From Mycobacterium yunnanensis (GTDB taxonomy: Bacteria > Actinomycetota > Actinomycetes > Mycobacteriales > Mycobacteriaceae), in the NCBI RefSeq assembly GCF_025823185.1, contig NZ_JACKVK010000003.1, forward strand, positions 124,001 through 188,000: a DNA stretch of 64,000 nucleotides, given 5' to 3'. The position numbers and the translations under genes were made by a program. Position 1 is the first letter of the stretch; the number at the start of each line of letters is the position of its first letter. The notes under the pieces were generated by a model. That model searched no databases. It saw nothing but the letters and a program-made list of their open reading frames with translations, and was not told the origin of the DNA. Below are positions 18,446 through 25,982 of the stretch, in pieces.

Positions 18446-18505
18446 CCGAGTGTGGGCTCGTGTCACGTCACCACGCGAGTCTGCGTGACACAACTGCACA
18501 CTCGG
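18446..18505. terminator. Long imperfect hairpin of a dispersed repeat
   Basis: Arms of 22 nt (18446-18467 and 18484-18505) pair as CCGAGTGTG/CACACTCGG and GTGTCACG/CGTGACAC, separated by a small internal loop. It sits 11 bp beyond the pruC stop (minus strand), so it is well placed to terminate pruC transcription. One arm recurs at 17428. Confidence 0.6.
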
Positions 18506-18516
18506 GGGAATGGGAA

Positions 18517-20103
18517 TCAGCCCACCCGCAGGCTCAGCGAGAGCAGCAATCGCACATCGGGATCCAGTAGCGACGCGTCGATGATCTCCTCGATGCGTCG
18601 CACCCGGTATCGCACGGTGTTGGGGTGCACGTGCAAACCCGACGCCGCCGCGGCCACGTCGCCGCAGGCGTCCAGATAGGCCCGCAGCGTGTCGACCAGG
18701 ACGGGGTCCTTGGCCCGGAGCACCGCGACGCGTGGGTCGACCAGCCGGTGGTCGGCGGCGATCATCGTCACGATCTCGTCGAGCAGCACCGTGGTCCGCG
18801 ACTCGGCCAGTGACGTGACCCGACCGATGGACCCGGGGTGGCGTTCGGCGCTGTCGAGCACGCGGTCCACCTCGACCCGTGCTGCGGCGACGTCCGCCAA
18901 CCCCGTTGCCGCAGAGGCGATGGCGGCTCGCAGCTCGAGGCCCAGCTCGTTGCGTAGCGCACCGATGGCGCCTCGGGTCCACGACGCCACCGCCGAGGCC
19001 TTGCCGGAGTGCGGGAACACCACGTAGACCCGTGAGCTGCCCGCGGCGACCTGGGCGTCGCGCCGAAACGCGCTGGCGCTCAGGGCGAGAACGTCGGCGA
19101 GCCGGGTCGGGGCATCGGTGGATCCGTCGAACCCCACGACCGCGGCCCGACCGTCGACGACCATGCCCAGCTCGCGAGCCAGGGCCGACACCTGCGCCTC
19201 GTCGAGGGAGGCGTCGCGCAGCCCCAGCAGTTCCTGCACTCGAATCGCATGGGTCGACGGCGTCGCGGCGAGGCGGGAGATGATCCTCGCCGCCAGCACG
19301 CCTGCGCCGCGCAGCACGTCGTCGGCGTCCTCGGCCAGCGGCCGGGAACCCTCCTGCAGCCAGATGGTGCCCGCGAATACCGGGCCACGCCGGCGGTCCG
19401 CACCGACGTGGTGGATGCCGACGGCGCGGCGCGGTCGCAGGCCGAGCTCGGGCCGGGCGCCGACGCGGACCACGTCGCCGGTCGCGCGCAGCGCGGTGAA
19501 GATGCCGGCCCGCCCGATCCACGCCAGGTGCTCGGGCGGGCCGGCCCGGCCGAGGATGGACAGCCGCCGCAATTCGTCGGCCTCGTCGTTGGAGGCGGAG
19601 TAGGCCAGCACGTGCGACGAGACGTCCTCGATGCTGACCATGCCGTGGGTGCGGTCGGCGATCGACTGCGCCAGGCCGAACAGGTCGGTGCTGGGGTCGT
19701 ACGTCGGGTCGGCGCGGTCGCCGTGATGGTCGAAGACGTGGTCGACCAACCGGTACAACCGCTCCCAGCGGGCTCGCGGTTCGACCGCGACGACGGCCGT
19801 GCCCACTGCGACCGCGCGGGCGACCACCGCCTCGGAGGGTTCCTTGACGAAGATCGCCGCCGGGATGCGCCGCGACGTCTGCGAGGTCAACCACGACAAC
19901 ACCTCGTCGTCACCGACGCCGAGGATGAAGAAGACGTCGGCCGAGCTGGCGCCGACCGCGAGGCCGAGCCGGACGTCGTCGGCGTCGATCAGTGCGGCCG
20001 ACGCGACCGGCAGGTCAAGCCCACGCGGCGCCTCCACCAGGGTGACCATGGTCGCGTCCAGGGCGAGCAGCAGCTGACCCAGTCCGACGCGGGCAGGCTT
20101 CAC
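18517..20103 (-). CDS. pruC: PucR-family regulator of proline catabolism
   Basis: A 528-residue PucR/CdaR-type regulator. The N-terminal 130 residues form the purine-catabolism-like sensing domain (LPVASAALIDADDVRLGLAV), the middle carries a GGDEF-like region (MVVDGRAAVVGFDG) and the C-terminus has the PucR helix-turn-helix (DVAAAASGLHVHPNTVRYRV, RRIEEI). In M. tuberculosis the gene in this place (Rv1186c, PruC) activates pruA-pruB in response to proline. ATG 20103 is 83 bp from the divergent pruA ATG, and the intergenic region holds a 9-bp inverted repeat suited to a shared operator. A hairpin follows its stop. Confidence 0.88.
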   Translation of the reverse strand: MKPARVGLGQLLLALDATMVTLVEAPRGLDLPVASAALIDADDVRLGLAVGASSADVFFILGVGDDEVLSWLTSQTSRRIPAAIFVKEPSEAVVARAVAVGTAVVAVEPRARWERLYRLVDHVFDHHGDRADPTYDPSTDLFGLAQSIADRTHGMVSIEDVSSHVLAYSASNDEADELRRLSILGRAGPPEHLAWIGRAGIFTALRATGDVVRVGARPELGLRPRRAVGIHHVGADRRRGPVFAGTIWLQEGSRPLAEDADDVLRGAGVLAARIISRLAATPSTHAIRVQELLGLRDASLDEAQVSALARELGMVVDGRAAVVGFDGSTDAPTRLADVLALSASAFRRDAQVAAGSSRVYVVFPHSGKASAVASWTRGAIGALRNELGLELRAAIASAATGLADVAAARVEVDRVLDSAERHPGSIGRVTSLAESRTTVLLDEIVTMIAADHRLVDPRVAVLRAKDPVLVDTLRAYLDACGDVAAAASGLHVHPNTVRYRVRRIEEIIDASLLDPDVRLLLSLSLRVG

Positions 20104-20104
20104 A

Positions 20105-20152
20105 TTGGCCGATGTTACTGGTCGCGGCCGTCAGTCTTATCCGATCGGCCAA
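20105..20152. promoter_or_regulatory. Inverted repeat in the pruC-pruA intergenic region
   Basis: TTGGCCGAT (20105-20113) and ATCGGCCAA (20144-20152) are perfect inverted repeats with 39 bp between centres, close to four helical turns. This fits a regulator dimer or looped tetramer binding both sites. PruC is the natural candidate. Confidence 0.5.
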
Positions 20153-20186
20153 AGGTCGACGGTCGGTGATGAGAGACCCTGATCAC

Positions 20187-21827
20187 ATGAGTGCCTTCGC
20201 CGCCGTCACCGACGTGCCCGCCCCCACCAACGAGCCGGTGCGCGAGTATGCGCCCGGCAGCCCCGAGCGCGCCACGCTCCTCGCCGAGCTTGGCGCGGTG
20301 AATGCCGCTGACCCCGTCGACCTGCCGCACGTCATCGGCGGGGTGCACCGGATGGGTGACGGTGAGCGCGTCGACGTCGTCCAGCCGCACCGCCACAGCG
20401 CAGTACTTGGCACCCTGACCAACGCCGGTCACGCCGAGGCCAGCGCGGCAGTCGACGCCGCGACGGCCGCCAAGCGCGACTGGGAGGCGACTCCGTTCGA
20501 CGAGCGCGCCGCGGTCTTCCTGCGCGCCGCCGACCTGCTCGCCGGACCGTGGCGCGCCAAGCTCGCCGCGGCCACCATGCTCGGCCAGTCCAAGAGCGTC
20601 TACCAGGCCGAGATCGACTCGTCCTGCGAGCTCGCCGACTTCTGGCGGTTCAACGTCGCCTTCGCCCGTCAGCTCCTGGCCCAGCAGCCCGTCAGCTCTC
20701 CCGGGGTGTGGAACCGCACCGACTATCGCCCGCTGGAGGGTTTCGTCTACGCGATCACCCCGTTCAACTTCACCGCGATCGCAGGCAACCTGCCCACCGC
20801 GCCGGCGTTGATGGGCAACACCGTGGTGTGGAAACCCTCGGTGACACAGACGTTCTCGGCATACCTGACCATGCAGCTGCTCGAGGCGGCCGGACTGCCG
20901 CCCGGCGTGATCAACCTCGTCACCGGCGACGGGTTCGCCGTCTCGGAGGTCGCGCTGGCCGACCCCCGGTTGGCCGGCATCCACTTCACCGGTTCGACCG
21001 CGACGTTCCAGCACCTGTGGCGCGAGGTGGGCTCCCACGTCGACCGCTACGACACCTACCCCCGGCTGGTCGGCGAGACCGGCGGCAAGGACTTCGTCGT
21101 CGCCCATTCCTCAGCCCGCCCAGACGTGTTGCGCACGGCCATGATTCGGGGTGCGTTCGACTATCAGGGCCAGAAGTGCTCGGCCGCCTCACGCGCCTTC
21201 GTCGCGCGGTCGGTGTGGCAGCAGATGGGCGACGACTTCCTCGACGCCGTCGACCAGCTCAGCTACGGGGACGTATCGGATCTGACCAACTACGGCGGAG
21301 CGCTGATCGACGAGCGCTCGTTCGCCAAGAACGTCACCGCCATCGAACGCGCGAAGGGCGCCGCCGGGGTCACCATCGCCGTCGGCGGTGAATACGACGA
21401 CGCCGAGGGGTACTTCGTCCGGCCGACCGTGCTCCTGTCCGATGACCCGACCGACGAGGCGTTCTCCCATGAGTACTTCGGTCCGATCCTGGCGGTGCAC
21501 GTCTACGACGACGACCGCTACGACGACGTGCTGGGCGTCGTCGACTCCGGCTCGAAGTACGGGTTGACCGGCGCGGTGATCGCCGACGACCGTGCCGCGG
21601 TGCTCACCGCCCAGGAGCGACTCCGCCACGCGGCGGGCAACTTCTACGTCAACGACAAACCCACCGGGGCCGTCGTGGGGCAGCAGCCCTTCGGCGGGTC
21701 CCGCGCCTCCGGCACCAACGACAAGGCCGGCTCGCCGATGAACCTGCTGCGGTGGACCTCGGCACGGTCGATCAAGGAGACCTTCGTGGCCCCCGTGACG
21801 CACGACTACCCCCACATGCAGGGCTGA
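20187..21827 (+). CDS. pruA: L-glutamate gamma-semialdehyde dehydrogenase
   Basis: A 546-residue NAD-dependent aldehyde dehydrogenase that oxidises P5C/glutamate semialdehyde to glutamate, the second step of proline breakdown. Features are ITPFNFTAIAGNLPTAPALM at the cofactor site, GSTATFQHLW, the general-base segment GETGGKDF and the catalytic Cys in FDYQGQKCSAASRAF near residue 331. The frame is open upstream to 20112, but ATG 20187 (MSAFAAVTDVPAPTNEPVRE) fits family length and leaves the operator free. pruB follows 3 bp downstream, so the two steps are co-translated; the toxic intermediate P5C may be handed on. Confidence 0.95.
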   Translation: MSAFAAVTDVPAPTNEPVREYAPGSPERATLLAELGAVNAADPVDLPHVIGGVHRMGDGERVDVVQPHRHSAVLGTLTNAGHAEASAAVDAATAAKRDWEATPFDERAAVFLRAADLLAGPWRAKLAAATMLGQSKSVYQAEIDSSCELADFWRFNVAFARQLLAQQPVSSPGVWNRTDYRPLEGFVYAITPFNFTAIAGNLPTAPALMGNTVVWKPSVTQTFSAYLTMQLLEAAGLPPGVINLVTGDGFAVSEVALADPRLAGIHFTGSTATFQHLWREVGSHVDRYDTYPRLVGETGGKDFVVAHSSARPDVLRTAMIRGAFDYQGQKCSAASRAFVARSVWQQMGDDFLDAVDQLSYGDVSDLTNYGGALIDERSFAKNVTAIERAKGAAGVTIAVGGEYDDAEGYFVRPTVLLSDDPTDEAFSHEYFGPILAVHVYDDDRYDDVLGVVDSGSKYGLTGAVIADDRAAVLTAQERLRHAAGNFYVNDKPTGAVVGQQPFGGSRASGTNDKAGSPMNLLRWTSARSIKETFVAPVTHDYPHMQG

Positions 21828-21830
21828 CCG

Positions 21831-22826
21831 ATGGGCGTCTTCCAGCAGTTCGCGCGTCCGGTGATCCTGGCCGCCGCCAAGTCCGACGGGCTGCGCCGTA
21901 CGGCCGAGCGGATGCCCGTCACCCGCGAGGTGGTGCACCGCTTCGTCCCAGGGGAGACCGTCGAGCACGCCTTGACTTCGGTTGCCGGACTTCGTGATTC
22001 GCGCCGCTTCGTCTCCGTCGACTACCTCGGCGAGGACGTCACCGACGCCGACGCGGCCGACGCCACCGTGCGCGCCTACACCGATCTGCTCGACGCCCTC
22101 GGTCAGCGTGGCGAGGACCAAGCGGGACCCCGCCAGCTCGAGGTGTCGCTGAAGTTGTCGGCCCTCGGGCAGGCGCTGCCCCGCGACGGCGAGAAGATCG
22201 CCCTCGAGAACGCCCACCTCATCTGCACCAAGGCGCAGGCGGCGGGTGCCTGGGTGACCGTCGACGCCGAGGACCATACGACCACCGACTCGACGCTGTC
22301 GATCGTGCGCGAGCTGCGCGGCGACTTCCCCTGGCTGGCAACGGTTCTGCAGGCCTACCTCAAGCGAACCGAAGCTGACTGCCGGGAGTTCGCGGGCTCC
22401 AGGGTCGGTTCCTCGCGCGAGCGCTCGTCAGCCGGTGCCAGGATTCGGCTGTGCAAGGGCGCCTACGACGAACCTGCCGCGGTGGCGTACCGCGACGCCG
22501 ACGAGGTCACCGACTCCTACCTGCGCTGCCTGCGGATCCTGATGGCGGGGGAGGGCTACCCGATGGTGGCGTCGCACGATCCCGCCATCGTCGAGGCCGT
22601 GCCCACCATGGCACGTGAATTCGGCTTGGGCGTCGACGACTTCGAGTATCAGATGCTCTACGGCATCCGCGACGCCGAGCAGCGCCGGCTGGCCGAGGAG
22701 GGCAACCACGTGCGGGTGTACGTGCCCTTCGGCACGCAGTGGTACGGCTACTTCGTGCGTCGGCTCGCCGAGCGGCCCGCCAATCTGACGTTCTTCCTGC
22801 GGGCGCTGGCCGAGCGGCGGCACTGA
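21831..22826 (+). CDS. pruB: Proline dehydrogenase
   Basis: A 331-residue monofunctional FAD-dependent proline dehydrogenase (TIM-barrel PRODH), which oxidises L-proline to P5C at the membrane. Motifs include LEVSLKLSALGQALPRDG, VTVDAEDHTTTDSTLSIVRE, the flavin/substrate segment ARIRLCKGAYDEPAAVAYRD, MVASHDP and the C-terminal VRVYVPFGTQWYGYFVRRLAE. Relative to the M. tuberculosis PruB as I remember it, a hydrophilic insertion of about 12 residues (AGSRVGSSRERSSA) sits before RIRLCKG. The ATG follows pruA by 3 bp. It is convergent with the next gene (7 bp between stops). Confidence 0.95.
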   Translation: MGVFQQFARPVILAAAKSDGLRRTAERMPVTREVVHRFVPGETVEHALTSVAGLRDSRRFVSVDYLGEDVTDADAADATVRAYTDLLDALGQRGEDQAGPRQLEVSLKLSALGQALPRDGEKIALENAHLICTKAQAAGAWVTVDAEDHTTTDSTLSIVRELRGDFPWLATVLQAYLKRTEADCREFAGSRVGSSRERSSAGARIRLCKGAYDEPAAVAYRDADEVTDSYLRCLRILMAGEGYPMVASHDPAIVEAVPTMAREFGLGVDDFEYQMLYGIRDAEQRRLAEEGNHVRVYVPFGTQWYGYFVRRLAERPANLTFFLRALAERRH

Positions 22827-22833
22827 CGGTCAA

Positions 22834-23634
22834 TCAGCACTGGGCGTAGACGAAACCCTTGGTGCCCCTGGCGACGAGGTCGCGATCCCGCAGGATCGTC
22901 AACGGCGCGCGCTCGGGTGACGCGCACACCGCGTCGAAGGGCGATGGCAGATCGTCGACGTATTCGATCTGCAAGACGTGGTCGCCGTACACCGTTCGGT
23001 AGCGGCCGCATTCGTCGTAGGTCGCGCACTCCTCGGCGACGGCGAAGTCGAATCCGACGTCGTGACGGCCCGATTCGGTGGACTCCGCGGCGTTCTTCTG
23101 CCCAATCGCCAGCCCGCGGTCGTGAGCGATGCGGGCGTAGGCGCGCGCCAGTTCGAGCGCACCCGCCCGGTCGACGCCGTCGAAGCGGGTGAACGTGTCG
23201 AAGTTGTCGATCTCGACGGAGTCGAAACCCTGGTCCGCACAACGAGACACGACCGGACCGAGGACACCGAGGATCACCGCCCGCTGCGGTGCGCTCGACG
23301 GATCGAGGACGTATTCGTCGGGCCAGTCGGGGTCGGTGACGGGCTCGCCACCGTCGCGCAGCACCGCCGAGGGGTGCTCCCGCAGCCATCGCTGACCCTC
23401 GCCGGGCTGAGTCTGAAAGCCGTTGACGTAGCAGACGTTGTAGGCCCCGGGCATGGGTGTGGCGGTGGCGTCGCGGGCGACGACCGCCAACCCTGGGGTG
23501 TCGGCTGTGCCGCCCAGCTGGTAGTCGAACGCCCCCGTGGTCGGAGGCAGCCGCACACCGGCGGACGCGACGGGGGCCGTGCATCCCGCGATCACGGCCG
23601 TCGCGAGCAGCACCCCGGCCAGCCGGCCGATCAC
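22834..23634 (-). CDS. GH114-like lipoprotein (endo-alpha-1,4-polygalactosaminidase family)
   Basis: A 266-residue lipoprotein. The signal peptide ends in the lipobox VIAGC near residue 17. The mature part has the GH114 TIM-barrel signatures: AYNVCYVNGFQTQPGE, WPDEYVLDPSS, the acidic GFDSVEIDNFDTF and GLAIGQKNAAES. Family members cleave alpha-1,4-linked galactosamine polymers; some are inactive on that substrate, so activity here is inferred. The GTG overlaps the TGA of the upstream NUDIX gene (GTGA), so the genes form a coupled operon. Galactosamine does occur on mycobacterial arabinogalactan, but a link is speculative. Confidence 0.8.
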   Translation of the reverse strand: MIGRLAGVLLATAVIAGCTAPVASAGVRLPPTTGAFDYQLGGTADTPGLAVVARDATATPMPGAYNVCYVNGFQTQPGEGQRWLREHPSAVLRDGGEPVTDPDWPDEYVLDPSSAPQRAVILGVLGPVVSRCADQGFDSVEIDNFDTFTRFDGVDRAGALELARAYARIAHDRGLAIGQKNAAESTESGRHDVGFDFAVAEECATYDECGRYRTVYGDHVLQIEYVDDLPSPFDAVCASPERAPLTILRDRDLVARGTKGFVYAQC

Positions 23635-24185
23635 CGACGCTCGGCGAGCCGCAGCTGCATCCACCCCGCGATGCTCTGGGCGTCGGTGATGGTGCCGTCG
23701 ACGATCATCTGGTCGATCTGGTCGCCGGTGAACCACTCGCTGTGCATGTCCTGCTCTTCCAGCTCCCGTTCGTGCTCGCCCTCGGTGATGCCGGTGGCCA
23801 GGAAGACCCAGCCGCGCTGGCTGCTCATTCCCGGGGCGACGTCGAGCTGGCCGAGCACCTGCATCGACTCCGCGCGCAGGCCCGTCTCCTCCCGCAGTTC
23901 GTCGGCGGCGAGGTCGGCCGGCGGCGGCTCGTCGCCGTCCAAGGTTCCGGGGGCGGTGCCCTGCGGGAACTCCCACCGCCGCAGCCCGATGGGGTAGCGG
24001 AACTGCTCGACGAGCCGGTAGCGACCCCCCTCGTCCTCACGCGCGATCACCAGCGCGAAGGTCGGCTTGTCAACGACCCCGTAGATGCCGAGGCTGCCGT
24101 CGGGTCGTCGGATGTCGTCCTCCCGGACGGCCATCCATGCGTTTCGGTACACCTGGCGTGAGCTGACGCGTTCTATGGGATCCAC
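23631..24185 (-). CDS. NUDIX hydrolase, ADP-ribose pyrophosphatase type
   Basis: A 184-residue NUDIX protein. The box reads LAADELREETGL, preceded by RRWEFPQGTAPGTLDGDEPP, so the GX5E spacing is lengthened but the REXXEE-type glutamates are kept. GYGV-like and VYRNAWMAVREDDIRRPDG segments resemble ADP-ribose or NDP-sugar pyrophosphatases. GTG 24185 has AATACT 6 nt upstream on its strand, a leaderless layout; the frame stays open further upstream across the fadD36 start region, which is not credible as coding. It is coupled to the GH114-like gene and divergent from fadD36 (37 bp between starts). Confidence 0.82.
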   Translation of the reverse strand: MDPIERVSSRQVYRNAWMAVREDDIRRPDGSLGIYGVVDKPTFALVIAREDEGGRYRLVEQFRYPIGLRRWEFPQGTAPGTLDGDEPPPADLAADELREETGLRAESMQVLGQLDVAPGMSSQRGWVFLATGITEGEHERELEEQDMHSEWFTGDQIDQMIVDGTITDAQSIAGWMQLRLAERR

Positions 24186-24191
24186 GCGACC

Positions 24192-24215
24192 AGTATTGCC
24201 CGCCCACGGTAGCGT
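24192..24215. promoter_or_regulatory. Divergent -10 boxes of NUDIX gene and fadD36
   Basis: AATACT on the minus strand (24197-24192) ends 6 nt before the NUDIX GTG, and TAGCGT on the plus strand (24210-24215) ends 7 nt before the fadD36 GTG. Twelve bases separate the two hexamers. Confidence 0.5.
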
Positions 24216-24222
24216 CGCGCGT

Positions 24223-25629
24223 GTGTTGTTGGCCTCTCTGAACCCGTCGGCCGTCGCTGCCGGCCGCGACCTCGCCGACGCGGTGCGCATCGGTGGGGTG
24301 AGCCTGAGCCGCAGCGACCTCGTCGGCGCCGCGACCTCGGTCGCCGAACGTGTCGGAGGAGCCCGTCGCATCGCGGTGCTCGCCACGCCGTCGGCCAGTA
24401 CGGTGCTCGCCATCGCGGGCTGCCTGATTGCAGGCGTGCCCGTCGTCCCCGTTCCCGCTGACGTCGGCCAGGCCGAACGCCGCCACATTCTCGGTGATTC
24501 CGGTGCGCAGGCCTGGCTTGGAGAGCTGCCGGAGGAGACCGAGGGGCTACCGCACGTGCCGGTGCGGTTGCATGCCCGGTCGTGGCACCGCTACGCCGAG
24601 CCGTCGCCGGACGCCACCGCCATGGTCATGTACACCTCCGGCACAACGGGCCCGCCCAAGGGCGTGCTCATCAGTCGGCGCGCGATCGCGGCGGACGTCG
24701 ACGCCCTCGCCGCGGCGTGGTCGTGGACGCCCGAGGACACCCTGGTCCACGGCCTGCCGTTGTTCCACGTCCACGGGCTGATCCTGGGTCTGCTGGGGTC
24801 GCTGCGCATCGGAAACCGCTTCGTGCACACGGGAAAGCCGTCTCCGGCCGCCTATGCCGAGGCCGCCGGTTCGCTGTACTTCGGCGTCCCGACGGTGTGG
24901 TCGCGCATCGCGGGTGACGCCGACGCCGCGCTGGCGCTGTCCTCGGCGCGGCTACTAGTGTCGGGCAGTGCGCCGCTGCCCGTCCCCGTCTTCGAACGGC
25001 TGGCCACGTTGACGGGTCACGCGCCGGTCGAACGCTATGGCAGCACCGAATCGCTGATCACGCTGAGCACCCTGGCCGACGGTGAGCGGCGGCCCGGCTG
25101 GGTCGGACTTCCGCTGGCGGGCGTCCAGACCCGCTTGACGGGCGACGACGGCACGCTGGTCCCGCACGACGGGGAATCGATTGGGCGCCTTGAGGTTCGG
25201 GGTCCCATGCTCTTCGACGGGTACCTCGACCTGCCCGACGCCACCGCGGCGGCGTTCGATGCCGACGGGTGGTACCGCACGGGTGACGTGGCCGTCGTCG
25301 ACGACGAGGGCATGCACCGGATCGTCGGGCGGGAATCGGTCGACCTGATCAAGTCGGGTGGCTACCGGGTGGGGGCCGGCGAGGTCGAGACCGCGCTGCT
25401 CGGACACGACGGCGTCGCCGAGGTCGCGGTGGTCGGGATGCCCGACGACGATCTCGGCCAGCGGATCGTCGCGTTCGTCGTCGGATCGGCACGGCCGGAG
25501 GCGCTGATCGACTACGTTGCCGATCAACTGTCGGTGCACAAGCGTCCGCGCGAGGTGCGGATCGTCGACGCGTTGCCCCGCAACGCCATGGGCAAGGTCA
25601 TGAAGAAGGAACTGACGCGAGGGGAGTGA
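24223..25629 (+). CDS. fadD36: Fatty-acid CoA/AMP ligase FadD36
   Basis: A 468-residue adenylate-forming enzyme. The P-loop-like motif is YTSGTTGPPKGVLIS near residue 138, followed by GLPLFHVHGLILGL, ERYGSTESLITLS, DGWYRTGDVAVVD and IVGRESVDLIKSGGYRVGAG; the C-terminal catalytic lysine lies in NAMGKVMKKEL. It activates a fatty or related carboxylic acid to an acyl-adenylate and then acyl-CoA; the size is small for long-chain ligases and the substrate is not known. GTG 24223 matches the Rv1193 N-terminus (LLASLNP) and has TAGCGT 7 nt upstream, a leaderless start. A glyoxalase-like gene follows 2 bp downstream. Confidence 0.9.
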   Translation: MLLASLNPSAVAAGRDLADAVRIGGVSLSRSDLVGAATSVAERVGGARRIAVLATPSASTVLAIAGCLIAGVPVVPVPADVGQAERRHILGDSGAQAWLGELPEETEGLPHVPVRLHARSWHRYAEPSPDATAMVMYTSGTTGPPKGVLISRRAIAADVDALAAAWSWTPEDTLVHGLPLFHVHGLILGLLGSLRIGNRFVHTGKPSPAAYAEAAGSLYFGVPTVWSRIAGDADAALALSSARLLVSGSAPLPVPVFERLATLTGHAPVERYGSTESLITLSTLADGERRPGWVGLPLAGVQTRLTGDDGTLVPHDGESIGRLEVRGPMLFDGYLDLPDATAAAFDADGWYRTGDVAVVDDEGMHRIVGRESVDLIKSGGYRVGAGEVETALLGHDGVAEVAVVGMPDDDLGQRIVAFVVGSARPEALIDYVADQLSVHKRPREVRIVDALPRNAMGKVMKKELTRGE

Positions 25630-25631
25630 CG

Positions 25632-25976
25632 ATGGGTCTGAGGTTCTCCGAGATCTGCATCGACGCCGACGACGTCGAGGCGCTGGCCCGATGGTGGTCG
25701 GAAGCGCTGGGCTGGCCCGCCGAGACCGACGAAGACGGCGACGTGCTGCTGCGCACGAATGCCGGGCCGGACTGGTTGTTCCTCGCGGTGCCCGAGGGCA
25801 AGGCGGTGAAGAACCGCATCCACTTCGACTTCACCCCCGACGACCAGGACGCCGAGGTGCGTCGGTTGCTCGCCCTTGGCGCCCGCCGGGTCGACATCGG
25901 CCAGGGCGATCAATCATGGGTGGTGCTCGCCGACCCCGAGGGCAACGAATTCTGCGTCCTCTCTGGCAGGGACTGA
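25632..25976 (+). CDS. VOC (glyoxalase-like) superfamily protein
   Basis: A 114-residue single-domain VOC protein: RFSEICIDADDVEALARWWS, EALGWP, RIHFDFTPDDQDAEVRRLLA and the terminal WVVLADPEGNEFCVL. Metal-ligand positions (Glu/His) of glyoxalase/dioxygenase folds are partly kept (E8-like, H68-like, E108-like); the reaction is unknown. ATG 25632 starts 2 bp after the fadD36 stop with GGGGAG overlapping that stop, so the genes are co-translated. The convergent Ig-like gene ends 6 bp beyond. Confidence 0.82.
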   Translation: MGLRFSEICIDADDVEALARWWSEALGWPAETDEDGDVLLRTNAGPDWLFLAVPEGKAVKNRIHFDFTPDDQDAEVRRLLALGARRVDIGQGDQSWVVLADPEGNEFCVLSGRD

Positions 25977-25982
25977 CTCCCC

